Assembly: GCF_038592985.1 (NCBI RefSeq)
Contig: NZ_CP151951.1
Location: 1,355,001-1,419,000 of the forward strand
Source of the DNA: Paenibacillus sp. FSL R10-2782
GTDB taxonomy: Bacteria; Bacillota; Bacilli; Paenibacillales; Paenibacillaceae
Direction of reading: 5' to 3'
Length of the DNA stretch: 64,000 nt
Position numbers and translations under genes: made by a program. This document shows positions 9,276 through 17,858 of this stretch, piece after piece. The notes beneath the pieces are model-generated. The model saw nothing but the letters and a program-made list of their open reading frames with translations, was not told the DNA's origin and made no database searches. Numbering within the stretch: the stretch's first letter is position 1; every line of letters starts with the position of its first letter.

Positions 9276-9323
9276 AAAACCGCCTGGTAAACTTAATACG
9301 CGCCCCCTTTACCAGCCGGTTTT
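9276..9323 (+). terminator. terminator after the ABC importer operon
   Basis: A ~16-bp imperfect stem (9276-9292 with 9308-9323) containing AAAACCGCCTGGTAAA and its near complement. Confidence 0.65.
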
Positions 9324-9330
9324 ATAAAAT

Positions 9331-9376
9331 AACAGACCGAATAAGTGACCCCCTCACTTGTTCGGTCTGTTTTTTG
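9331..9376 (+). terminator. second, strong terminator after the ABC importer operon
   Basis: Stem AACAGACCGAA..AGTGA with its complement TCACTTGTTCGGTCTGTT, a four-base loop and a TTTTTT tail. Confidence 0.85.
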
Positions 9377-9396
9377 TATGTCCGCATCCTCCTGTT

Positions 9397-9428
9397 TTTA
9401 GAACGTCCGTTTAGACGGACTGTCTAAA
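9397..9428. promoter_or_regulatory. 32-bp palindrome, candidate TetR operator
   Basis: Arms 9397-9410 and 9415-9428 are complementary at 12 of 14 positions around TTAG, with a perfect GTCCGT/ACGGAC core. It lies about 25 bases upstream of the tetR promoter. A TetR-family regulator acting on its own operon is the obvious candidate ligand; this is inference. Confidence 0.5.
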
Positions 9429-9452
9429 ATTGTTTATTTTGTACATTTCCTA

Positions 9453-9482
9453 TTGCTGGATAACTAAAAGTGGGCTTATAAT
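9453..9482 (+). promoter_or_regulatory. sigma-A promoter of the tetR operon
   Basis: TTGCTG (9453-9458), an 18-bp spacer and a perfect TATAAT (9477-9482). A second short dyad, ACTG-GACGGT-CAGT, follows near 9500-9513 between the start point and the ribosome site and could be another repressor contact. Confidence 0.6.
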
Positions 9483-9532
9483 GAATACATAATTTTTGTA
9501 CTGGACGGTCAGTTCAAAAAAAAGGAGGAAAC

Positions 9533-10117
9533 ATGAAAAACCAGACGAAGGAAATTATTTTTAATGGTGCGCTCAAGGCTTTTTCCGAGCGTGGCTTCAA
9601 TGAAACCAATATGGAGGAAATCGCCAAGGTATGCGGTATTGCTAAAGGGACTCTGTATTACAACTTCAAAAATAAACAAGATCTGTACATTTATATTTTG
9701 AAGATGGGGATGGAGCGCTTTGTTCAGGATATCCGTGAAGCGATGGCTCAGGTTCCTATGGATCAGGTAGAACTTAGGGTTCTTAAGCTGATCCAAGTAC
9801 ATATTGATTTTATTGGGAGAGAGCCAGACTTTTGCCGTCTATTGGTTAGTAAGGGATGGGTTTCGCAGGAACAGCATTTTAATATCAGGCAGGTATTGGC
9901 TGACTATTTTGATTTTATGGAAGCGGAGATTGATTCCGGTAAGCTTTACGGGAAAATTTCGAGTAAGCTGGATGCGAAAACGACGGCAAACTGCTTATTT
10001 GGTATTTACATTTTTGCTCCGATGCGGTCGATGGTTTGGGGCGAAACCATGAATCTGCAGGAGGTTCGCGAAAGTATTGAAGTATTTGTATGTAACGCGC
10101 TGGGTATGCAACATTAA
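9533..10117 (+). CDS. TetR/AcrR family transcriptional regulator
   Basis: 194 residues. The N-terminal helix-turn-helix (about 7-53) has the classic pattern FSERGFNETNMEEIAKVCGI followed by KGTLYYNFKNKQDLY. The all-helical C-terminal domain would bind a ligand. AAAGGAGGAAAC precedes the ATG. It heads an operon with a membrane-fusion protein and an ABC-2 permease, so it most likely represses that export system until an inducer binds. Confidence 0.9.
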   Translation: MKNQTKEIIFNGALKAFSERGFNETNMEEIAKVCGIAKGTLYYNFKNKQDLYIYILKMGMERFVQDIREAMAQVPMDQVELRVLKLIQVHIDFIGREPDFCRLLVSKGWVSQEQHFNIRQVLADYFDFMEAEIDSGKLYGKISSKLDAKTTANCLFGIYIFAPMRSMVWGETMNLQEVRESIEVFVCNALGMQH

Positions 10118-10140
10118 TAGACAGATGGAGTGATGAGAAC

Positions 10141-11505
10141 ATGAAAGCTAAAAAATATACGATCTATGCCGTACTTATCGTTTTAATTGCTGTAGGAATT
10201 TATGCTTTGACTGCTTTTCAAAAGGGTGGCAGCAGCTTGTCTGCGGATGAGTCTTCTTCCATTCCGACAGCTTATGTAGAATCAGATACGCTCAATGCCA
10301 GCTTTAAGTTGGCGGGACGTATTGATCAGATGCTTGTGAATGAGGGCGACAAGGTGAAAAAAGGACAGGTGTTAGCACATCTGGAAAGCCGTGAGCTGGA
10401 GGACAAGGTGAAACAGGCACAGGCGGCATTGCTGGCAGCCCAGAGTAATGTGTCCAAAGCGAAGGCTGGCGTATTGCAGGCCCAAGCGGGGGTGGGGCAG
10501 GCACAGGCTACCGTGAGTGCAGCTCAGGCCAAAAAGAGCCAGGGCACCGCAGCAGTCGGCGTGACTGCACAGTCTTCATCCAGCCAGATCGAACAGGCAC
10601 AAGCGGCTTCGGCTGCCGCAAAAGCGAAGCTGGATGCCCTCAAGAGCGGCGCAAGACCGCAAGAGCTGGAGCAAGCACAAGTGAGTGTGAAGGCTGCCAA
10701 GGAAACGCTGGATTTGACCACTAAAAATCTGGAGCGTGCCAAAAAGCTTCAAGAAGCCGGGGCAGCAACCCAAGCCTCACTGGATCAAGCGACGCTGGAC
10801 CATCAACAGGCGGAAGCCAAGTACAATTCAGCATCTCAGCAACTAAATATGGTACGCGAGGGAAGCCGCAAGGAAGAAATTACGGCGGCTGAAGCACAAT
10901 ACCGTCAGGCATTGGCTGCGGTGAAGGAAGCACAGGCAGGAGCGGGCAAGGTTACTTTACAGCAGGAGGATGTCAAAGCCGCACAGGCTTCGGTAGAACA
11001 GGCGCAATCCGCTGTGAAGGCGGCTCAATCCACGGTAGAGCAGGCACAGTCGGCGGTTGCAGGTGCCAACGCACAAGTAGCTCAGGCAGAAGCTGCCCTT
11101 CAGGAAGCTCAGACCTACTTGAGCTACACCACGCTACGCGCATCTGAGGACGGCATTGTAAAATCCAAATCGCTCAGCTTGGGCGAAATGGCCAGTGCAG
11201 GCTTCCCGGTCTATACGATTGAAACTTCGACGCAGCGTTGGGCTAAATTCTATGTGCCGGAAACGTCCTTGAATGGTCTCCAGGCAGGGGACACTGTGCA
11301 AGTTAAACTGCTGTCGGGCGGCAAGGAGCTGAAAGGTAAAGTTATTTTGCTGGAATCGGCTGCCGACTTTGCTATTCAAAAACCGAGTCAAAGCTCCGGT
11401 GATAAGGATGTACGTTCCTTTGGCGTTAAAGTAGCATTGCCCGATCTTGCGGCTTCGGTTCCGACAGGCTCCACGGTTCTGTTTACAGGCAAAGGGGCGC
11501 AGTAA
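10141..11505 (+). CDS. HlyD-family membrane fusion / efflux adaptor protein
   Basis: 454 residues: one N-terminal membrane anchor (about 7-25), a biotinyl-lipoyl-like half motif (GRIDQMLVNEGDKVKKGQVL near 60-80), then a very long Ala/Gln/Lys-rich coiled coil (about 85-325) with repeated QAQ.A heptads, the second lipoyl half and a beta-barrel region (LSYTTLRASEDGIV onward). This is the MFP/HlyD adaptor layout; the hairpin is unusually long for a Gram-positive member. It starts 23 bases after tetR and is followed directly by the permease gene. Export substrate unknown. Confidence 0.87.
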   Translation: MKAKKYTIYAVLIVLIAVGIYALTAFQKGGSSLSADESSSIPTAYVESDTLNASFKLAGRIDQMLVNEGDKVKKGQVLAHLESRELEDKVKQAQAALLAAQSNVSKAKAGVLQAQAGVGQAQATVSAAQAKKSQGTAAVGVTAQSSSSQIEQAQAASAAAKAKLDALKSGARPQELEQAQVSVKAAKETLDLTTKNLERAKKLQEAGAATQASLDQATLDHQQAEAKYNSASQQLNMVREGSRKEEITAAEAQYRQALAAVKEAQAGAGKVTLQQEDVKAAQASVEQAQSAVKAAQSTVEQAQSAVAGANAQVAQAEAALQEAQTYLSYTTLRASEDGIVKSKSLSLGEMASAGFPVYTIETSTQRWAKFYVPETSLNGLQAGDTVQVKLLSGGKELKGKVILLESAADFAIQKPSQSSGDKDVRSFGVKVALPDLAASVPTGSTVLFTGKGAQ

Positions 11506-11506
11506 T

Positions 11507-12730
11507 ATGCAGGATCAACAGGAAAGACTTCGTATCCGCGATGTGTTTCGTGAAGAATGGCTGAGCATCTTCCGGGATCGACGCTTTATGGCTATTCTGC
11601 TGATTACGCCGATTGTGTATACCATCTTGTTCGGCTTCCTGTATTCTCATCAGCGGATTACCGAGATGCCTGTCACGGTGTATGACGGAGACAATTCGCA
11701 GCTCAGTCGTCAGATCATTCAGGCATTCGATGCGACAGATTCATTTGCCGTTACACGGCAGGCCTCCAATCAGGAGGATGTTGTCCGTCAGGTAGAAACC
11801 GGGGAAGCCAAGGTAGGCATCGTCATTCCGGACAATTTTACCACCCGGCTTAAGCATGGTGAGAACCCGCCTGTGCTGACCCTGATAGACGGCAGTAACA
11901 TGATGTATTCCAACAGCGCAAGCCGGATCGCAAATCAGGTCATCAGTAGCGTGAGCGCCGGGGTTTCGGTCAATTCCATGAAGCAAAAGGGAATGAACGC
12001 TGATCAGGCGGCGTCAACGCTGAGTACCATCCCGTTCCGGTCCAGAGTGCTGTTCAACCCGGTATATGATTACAAGCTGTTCATGCCTCTCGGGGTCATT
12101 TCTGCGGCTCTCCAGCAGTGTTTGCTGCTCGGTATTGCTTTGTCCTGTACGCGGGATAAGGAGGCAGGGACTTGGGGGAGATTTGCCGCATGGAAAAATA
12201 CCCCTTGGCGACTCGCTATTGCCAAGCTGACACCGTATTATGTGGCGGGAGCTTTCAATGTGCTGACTGTATTCAGTATTAGCGCCCTAAGCTTTGATAT
12301 TCCGTTCAGGGGGCAGGTGCTGCCGCTGATTCTGGTGTCGCTGGCCTTTAACTTTGCCTTGTGCGGTTTAGGGTTCCTGTTCAGTCTCTTTTCCAAGACC
12401 AGAGTGGATGCGACCCAGACCCTCATGCTGATTGCCGTTCCTTCCTTTATGCTGTCAGGCTACACGTGGCCGCTGGAAGCGATGCCCGGCTTCTTGCGGG
12501 GGGTTGCCGAAATATTGCCACTAACGTATTTTCTGGATGCTGTAAGGAATATCACCCTCAAAGGACTGGATATCACATTCGTCTTCAAGGATACGATTGC
12601 TCTGGGCGTAATAGGCTGTGTGAGTCTGCTGGTGTCCTTCGCAATCTATCCACTATTCTTTAGACAGCGTCAGACGGCAGACCAACATAATGATGTATCT
12701 TCTCAAGAGGGAGTTACACTAAAAGGTTAA
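11507..12730 (+). CDS. ABC-2 type transporter permease (YhgE/YbhR-like)
   Basis: 407 residues from the ATG at 11507, one base after the adaptor's stop; the upstream in-frame extension lies inside that gene and is discarded. The layout is ABC-2 type: an N-terminal membrane segment, a large extracellular domain (about 45-200), then five membrane segments including the LPLTYFLDAVRNITLKG block. It pairs with HlyD to export a compound. No ATP-binding subunit is encoded next to it, unlike the YbhGFSR arrangement, so it either uses an ATPase from elsewhere or works differently. Confidence 0.85.
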   Translation: MQDQQERLRIRDVFREEWLSIFRDRRFMAILLITPIVYTILFGFLYSHQRITEMPVTVYDGDNSQLSRQIIQAFDATDSFAVTRQASNQEDVVRQVETGEAKVGIVIPDNFTTRLKHGENPPVLTLIDGSNMMYSNSASRIANQVISSVSAGVSVNSMKQKGMNADQAASTLSTIPFRSRVLFNPVYDYKLFMPLGVISAALQQCLLLGIALSCTRDKEAGTWGRFAAWKNTPWRLAIAKLTPYYVAGAFNVLTVFSISALSFDIPFRGQVLPLILVSLAFNFALCGLGFLFSLFSKTRVDATQTLMLIAVPSFMLSGYTWPLEAMPGFLRGVAEILPLTYFLDAVRNITLKGLDITFVFKDTIALGVIGCVSLLVSFAIYPLFFRQRQTADQHNDVSSQEGVTLKG

Positions 12731-12759
12731 AAGCCTAAGAGTAACTTAATACGCATATT

Positions 12760-12803
12760 AAAAGGCAGATCAGGTTTTTTTACTCTGATCTGCCTTTTGT
12801 TTT
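12760..12803. terminator. terminator between converging operons
   Basis: A 14-bp stem (12760-12773 with 12785-12798, AAAAGGCAGATCAG and complement) with T-rich flanks on the plus side. It can serve both the ABC-2 operon and the converging opuA operon. Confidence 0.7.
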
Positions 12804-12835
12804 TAAGTGCTATATCGTATTCGTCGATTGAATTA

Positions 12836-15430
12836 TTATTGCGTTTTTAAGTCTTCAATAGAATCAACGGGTACGTAGGATGGAACCACAAGCCCGGACA
12901 TAACGCCAGTCATGCTGGTTCCGATGTCGTCCACTTGATTCTTGTACTTTGCCCAGTAATCGGCATGTGTCAGTGGAAGCCACGCGGCTGCGGTAGCATC
13001 CACACTCCCGCCTGCAACGCCTGTCCACATTGGGCCAATCTCTACCTGAAGGGCGGTCACTTTGTAGCCCAATTTTTGCTCCAATACATATTTCAATACA
13101 TTCGTACTGGCAATTTCAGAATCCCAGGCAGCATAGCTCAGCTTCAAAGGATCGCCATGGACAGGCTGCAAGCCCTTGATCCATTCCTGCACCTTGTCTG
13201 GATGTTTATCTGCCCAGTTCTTGGCGGCCTGCTGCGGAGCAGTACCGTCCTGAATGGCGATCATCACTTCACCCATATCTTCGGCAGTCCAATTGAAGCG
13301 GCTTAGAAATTCATAGGCAGCAGGAGCATCCTGTTTCAAGCCTTTGCGGGCAATCGTATGAATTTCTTCCTTATCACCATACGCCTTCTTAGGGTCCTTC
13401 AAGTATTTCAAATTATACTTATTAAACATCCAGTGAGGAGTCCAGCCTGTTACAACGATGGGCTGCCTGGCTTTGATCGCCTTATCCAGTGTAGCTGTCA
13501 TAGCAGCCCCGGAGCTTTCAAGCAGCTTCCAGTCAGACAAGTCGTATTCCTTCATAGCTTTGGCAGTCAGCTTCATGAGACCGGCACCGGGGTCGGTACC
13601 TACAATACGGTAGCCGACCTCCTTGCCAAAGTCCCCAGCAGCGGCAGAAGCCGGAGCGGCTCCGTTGCCTTGCAAATCCGTAATAGATTTGACATTCATA
13701 TAAACTGGAACAACCAAGCCTGTTTTGACACCCGTCATATTAGCGCCCAGATCATCAAGCTTATCCTTGTATTTAGCCCAGTAATCCGCATGTGTCAGTG
13801 GCAGCCATGCAGCCGGAGAAGCATCCACATCCCCACTGGCGACACCCGTCCACATTGGACCTGCTTCAACTTGCAACGCGGTTACTTTGTAGCCCAATTT
13901 GTTTTCTAAAATATATTTTAGCAAATTCGTACTGGCAATTTCAGAATCCCAAGCCACATAACTGAGCTTGAAGGTGTCACCATTGACAGGTTGCAGTCCT
14001 TGGGTCCATTCCTGCACCTTATCGGTATGCTTTTCAGCCCAATCCTTTGCAGCTTGCTCAGGGCTGGTTCCGCCTTGAATAGCAACCATCATTTCACCCA
14101 TGTCTTCCGGTGTCCATTTGAACCGTTTTAGAAACTCGTAAGCAATAGGAGCATCCTGTTGCAGTCCTTTACGGGCAATCGTATGAATACCCTCGGCCTC
14201 ACCATAAGATTTTTTAGGGTCTTCCAAATATTTGAGATCATACTTGTTGAACATCCAGTGCGGCGTCCAACCTGTAATAATGATCGGTTTTTTCGCTTTT
14301 ATGGCTTTGTCCAGTGTTGCAGTCATCGCTGCACCGGAACCTTCTACCAGCTTCCAGTCGGACAAATTGTAGTCCTTTAACATCTTGGCAGTTGATTTCA
14401 TAATACCTGCCCCGGCATCAATTCCGATAATTTTGTAGCCGACTTCTTCGCCAACCGGGTTGGCAGCAGCGTTTCCTTTGCCAGATGCAGAATGGTTCGA
14501 TTCAACAAAATATTGCGATGCGCCAGCGATCAGAATGAAAGCCGTAACCGCAGAGGTAATCCATACCTTTTGTTTGGTAGATACGCGGCTTTTGCCTCTT
14601 TTCGCTGGTTTGAACAGGTTCTGCGTGAAACGGTCAAGCACGATAGCCAGAACAACGACAGCCAATCCGGCCTCAAAACCTTTACCAATTTGGAGCTGTG
14701 TCACGGCACGGTATACAACGGCACCAATACCTTCCGCACCGATCATAGAAGCAATAACAACCATAGACAGTGACAGCATAATCGTCTGGTTAATACCAGC
14801 CATCAAGGTTGGCATAGCCAGCGGAAGCTGTACTTTGAACAGCTTTTGCGCCGAGGTTGAACCGAATGCGTCGGAGGCTTCGACCAATTCACCTGACACT
14901 TGCATAATCCCCAAATTCGTCATGCGAATGGTTGGAGGGATCGCGAAGATAACAGATGCGATTACACCTGGTACAACACCAAGGCTGAAAAAGGTAACCG
15001 CAGGCAGCAAATATACGAACGCAGGCATCGTCTGCATGAAATCAAGCAAAGGCGTAATAATGCGTGACGCCGTTTTGCTGTATGCACACCAGATTCCGAT
15101 TGGAATCCCGATGACAATGGATACGAGTGCGGACGTAATGACCAGTCCGAGCGTATTCATCGTTTCGCTCCAATAGCCCAGGTTGTCAATCAGCAGGAAG
15201 CCGATGACGGTAAACAGCGTAAGCTGAACCCGACCGATCATAAACGCGATAATCCCGATGATCACGATGAACACCAGAGGGTGCGGAAGCATGAACAGGC
15301 CAGAGAAAAAGCCTACAACAGCTTCAATTACAGAAGAAATAACATTAAACAATCCGGCCAGATGAATACCCATCCAGTCTACAATGGTTTGAATCCACTC
15401 AGCGATTGGCAGTTTCGGTATCAAGGGCAT
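12836..15430 (-). CDS. OpuA-type glycine betaine permease fused to two tandem binding domains
   Basis: 864 residues. Residues about 1-290 are an OpuAB/ProW-type permease with several membrane segments. A further membrane segment (about 292-312) leads to two complete OpuAC-type binding domains in tandem (about 328-590 and 604-862), joined by a short Ala/Gly-rich linker. Each copy keeps GWTPHWMF and GPMWTG, which supply aromatic betaine-box Trp residues. The copies look about three-quarters identical by eye. The ATG has AAGGAGGTGA just upstream and overlaps the ATPase gene by 32 bases. It imports glycine betaine or proline betaine in osmotic stress; fusion to one domain is the usual form. Confidence 0.93.
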   Translation of the reverse strand: MPLIPKLPIAEWIQTIVDWMGIHLAGLFNVISSVIEAVVGFFSGLFMLPHPLVFIVIIGIIAFMIGRVQLTLFTVIGFLLIDNLGYWSETMNTLGLVITSALVSIVIGIPIGIWCAYSKTASRIITPLLDFMQTMPAFVYLLPAVTFFSLGVVPGVIASVIFAIPPTIRMTNLGIMQVSGELVEASDAFGSTSAQKLFKVQLPLAMPTLMAGINQTIMLSLSMVVIASMIGAEGIGAVVYRAVTQLQIGKGFEAGLAVVVLAIVLDRFTQNLFKPAKRGKSRVSTKQKVWITSAVTAFILIAGASQYFVESNHSASGKGNAAANPVGEEVGYKIIGIDAGAGIMKSTAKMLKDYNLSDWKLVEGSGAAMTATLDKAIKAKKPIIITGWTPHWMFNKYDLKYLEDPKKSYGEAEGIHTIARKGLQQDAPIAYEFLKRFKWTPEDMGEMMVAIQGGTSPEQAAKDWAEKHTDKVQEWTQGLQPVNGDTFKLSYVAWDSEIASTNLLKYILENKLGYKVTALQVEAGPMWTGVASGDVDASPAAWLPLTHADYWAKYKDKLDDLGANMTGVKTGLVVPVYMNVKSITDLQGNGAAPASAAAGDFGKEVGYRIVGTDPGAGLMKLTAKAMKEYDLSDWKLLESSGAAMTATLDKAIKARQPIVVTGWTPHWMFNKYNLKYLKDPKKAYGDKEEIHTIARKGLKQDAPAAYEFLSRFNWTAEDMGEVMIAIQDGTAPQQAAKNWADKHPDKVQEWIKGLQPVHGDPLKLSYAAWDSEIASTNVLKYVLEQKLGYKVTALQVEIGPMWTGVAGGSVDATAAAWLPLTHADYWAKYKNQVDDIGTSMTGVMSGLVVPSYVPVDSIEDLKTQ

Positions 15431-16622
15431 TCACCTCCTTCATGGTGGTTACATCTCCGCCAAGTGCGCCCAGCAAAGCTCCACGGACGATAACACCTAA
15501 TAGCTTCTGTTTGTCATCGACCACAGCCAGAGGGACCTTGGACGAGCTTGTAATTTCGAACAAGTCATTAATGACGGTTTCAGCAGCAACCTGCGGTCCA
15601 TCTGTCATGAGAATATCTTCAATTTTCAAATTATTGCGAAGCGCATGGACAGCATCTTCAGCATTGATAACGCCCAACAGCTTCTTGGTACGATCAATGA
15701 CGAATAGATTGGAAATCCCCCGTTCCCGCATCAATTCGAGAGCAACACGTGGACCGCGATCCATTGTGATCGTTTCTGGACGAAGCATAACATGAGCAGC
15801 CGTCAATACCTTGGACAAATCCACATCCTCGACGAAGCGGGCTACATAAGAGTTAGCCGGTTGGATCATAATTTCTTCCGGTGTACCGATCTGCACGACC
15901 GATCCGTCCCGCATCAATGCAATCCGGTCACCGATCCGCAGCGCTTCATCCAGGTCATGGGTGATAAACACAATCGTTTTCTTCATTTTATCTTGAAGCT
16001 CCAGCAGCTCATCCTGCATGTCACGGCGAATGAGGGGGTCCAGTGCGCTGAATGCTTCATCCATGAGAAGCACTTCAGGGTCATTAGCCAACGCACGTGC
16101 CAGACCGACACGCTGCTGCATACCGCCACTCAGTTCATCGGGCATTTTATCGCCCCAGTTTTTAAGACCAACCAGTTCCAGCGCTTGCTGTGCTTTTTCC
16201 TTACGTTTCGTTTTTTCTACCTTTTGTATTTCAAGGCCGTATTCTACATTTTCCAATACAGTCCGATGTGGGAACAGGGCGAATTTTTGAAAAACCATGC
16301 TGATGGTTTTACGGCGAACTTCGCGGAGTTGTTCTTTGTTCATCTTACGGAGATCCTTGCCGTGGACCAGAATTTCACCGGAGGTAGGCTCAATCAAGCG
16401 ATTTAGCATTCGCACTAAAGTGGACTTGCCACTTCCCGAAAGACCCATAATAACGAAAATTTCACCTTGCTTAATTTCCATGTTGGCCTTATTAACACCA
16501 ACGGTAATTTGTTTTTCTTTGGCCAGCCTTTCCTTGCCCCAGCCTTGCTCCAGGAGCGGAACACCTTGCTCTGCGTGAGGACCAAAGAGTTTGCTGACAT
16601 TTTTGACTTCCAAAATCGTCAT
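15399..16622 (-). CDS. opuAA: glycine betaine ABC transporter ATP-binding protein with CBS pair
   Basis: 407 residues from the ATG at 16622 (AGAGGTG upstream; the longer frame lacks a ribosome site). Walker A is GLSGSGKST, the signature LSGGMQQRVGLARAL, Walker B VLLMDEAFSALDP, the switch FITHDLDEA: a complete OpuAA/ProV ATPase. Residues about 280-400 hold two CBS domains, which in OpuA systems sense ionic strength or c-di-AMP. It is the first gene of the opuA operon and overlaps the permease fusion gene. Confidence 0.92.
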   Translation of the reverse strand: MTILEVKNVSKLFGPHAEQGVPLLEQGWGKERLAKEKQITVGVNKANMEIKQGEIFVIMGLSGSGKSTLVRMLNRLIEPTSGEILVHGKDLRKMNKEQLREVRRKTISMVFQKFALFPHRTVLENVEYGLEIQKVEKTKRKEKAQQALELVGLKNWGDKMPDELSGGMQQRVGLARALANDPEVLLMDEAFSALDPLIRRDMQDELLELQDKMKKTIVFITHDLDEALRIGDRIALMRDGSVVQIGTPEEIMIQPANSYVARFVEDVDLSKVLTAAHVMLRPETITMDRGPRVALELMRERGISNLFVIDRTKKLLGVINAEDAVHALRNNLKIEDILMTDGPQVAAETVINDLFEITSSSKVPLAVVDDKQKLLGVIVRGALLGALGGDVTTMKEVNALDTETANR

Positions 16623-16733
16623 ACATACACCTCTTCTTTCTATACTTTGCTTGGTATTAACCCCGTGTTGCATTAAGGATCGAGTATAAAAAATCAATAT
16701 TTTGAGCATCCTGAACGGTTAATGACAAAATTA

Positions 16734-16763
16734 ATTGTAACAGAAGCATTGCTTACTTTTCAA
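16734..16763 (-). promoter_or_regulatory. sigma-A promoter of the opuA operon
   Basis: Read on the minus strand: TTGAAA (16758-16763), 18-bp spacer, TACAAT (16734-16739). It lies about 110 bp before the ATPase start. Confidence 0.6.
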
Positions 16764-16782
16764 ACAAAAAAACTGTTCATAA

Positions 16783-16810
16783 AGTACGTACGGAAAAAAC
16801 TGTACGAACT
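16783..16810. promoter_or_regulatory. imperfect palindrome upstream of the opuA promoter
   Basis: AGTACGTACGG and CTGTACGAACT flank AAAAAA and are complementary at 9 of 11 positions. It sits 20 bp upstream of the -35 element, between opuA and the divergent gbsR-like gene, so it is a candidate operator for that regulator. Confidence 0.4.
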
Positions 16811-17138
16811 TTCCTTTCATATGCTTCTTTGTTCTTTAGAATGCTCAACCATCCGAAACTTTACAACCGATAGCTCTTTTTTTAAAATAGACAATGAAAT
16901 ATAACCATAAGCAAAAGATTTATGTACATCCATAATTTAAAAAGTTTACTATCATTAGCAATTTTGCGAATTATGATTTTGAACGACCCATGCTGTTGTA
17001 ATATAGACAGAAGCATTGTTTTTGAAACATTTCATTTTCAATTGAAAGATTTCATGCGTTGCGTCAAAGCCAACGGTTACGGGCAAAAGTCGTTCATACA
17101 TTTTTGGAGAATTGCTCTAAAATTAGGAGGTTGCAAGC

Positions 17139-17702
17139 ATGAGCTTGTACCAGTTAGGTGATGAGCAGCAGGCTTCGCTGCAAAAAATTCGCAAACGTGT
17201 CATAGAAGCTATAGGTAAAAATATGGACTTGTATGGGATCACCTTGTCAGCGGGGCATTTGTACGGTTTGCTTTTTTTTGCGGATAAACCGATGACGCTG
17301 GACGAAATGGGACGTGAAATGGAAATGAGCAAAACGAGCATGAGTACCGGTGTCCGAACGCTGTTGGATCTGAAAATGGTCAACAAGGTGTGGGGCAAAG
17401 GCTCGCGTAAGGATTTGTATGAAGTGGAATATGACTGGCATCAAACGTTCACAGATTTCTTTGCTATTAAATGGAGAAAAGCGGTTGAAACGAATTTGCT
17501 GGTGCTGCGCAAGGCCATTGAGGAGCTGGACAGATTGCTGGAGCAGGGCGGGGAATATGAGGAGTTTAAGGCTGTTCTCCAGCAGGATCGTTTGAAAATG
17601 AAGCAGGCTGTTGCCTATTACAAGTGGCTGGACCGACTGATTGATTCGATGGAAAACGAAGAAATATATAAGCTGATCCCGAAGGAAGAGGTTCGTGATT
17701 AA
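17139..17702 (+). CDS. GbsR/OpcR-type regulator (MarR superfamily)
   Basis: 187 residues with a winged-helix core (about 35-95: TLDEMGREMEMSKTSMSTGVRTL) and a helical C-terminal domain, the layout of the GbsR family that represses choline and betaine transport or synthesis genes. The ribosome site AGGAGG lies before the ATG. It is divergent from opuA with about 500 bp between them, making that operon its likely target. Choline sensing is known for Bacillus GbsR; for this protein it is inference. Confidence 0.85.
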   Translation: MSLYQLGDEQQASLQKIRKRVIEAIGKNMDLYGITLSAGHLYGLLFFADKPMTLDEMGREMEMSKTSMSTGVRTLLDLKMVNKVWGKGSRKDLYEVEYDWHQTFTDFFAIKWRKAVETNLLVLRKAIEELDRLLEQGGEYEEFKAVLQQDRLKMKQAVAYYKWLDRLIDSMENEEIYKLIPKEEVRD

Positions 17703-17730
17703 TCGCTTATCCTCTTTTCTTTCCATAAAA

Positions 17731-17768
17731 ATGCCGGAGCGTAAAAAGCGTTCCCGGCGTTTTTTTTG
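17731..17768 (+). terminator. terminator after the gbsR-like gene
   Basis: A 7-bp G+C-rich stem (ATGCCGG with CCGGCGT), further inner pairs, and T8. Confidence 0.75.
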
Positions 17769-17858
17769 TGTTTGGCTTTGTAAACTTTGGATTTGTTTTG
17801 TTCGATTTTGGTTTGGCCCTGCACAAAGGGTATAATAGAGTAAAAGGAGGCTACATAT

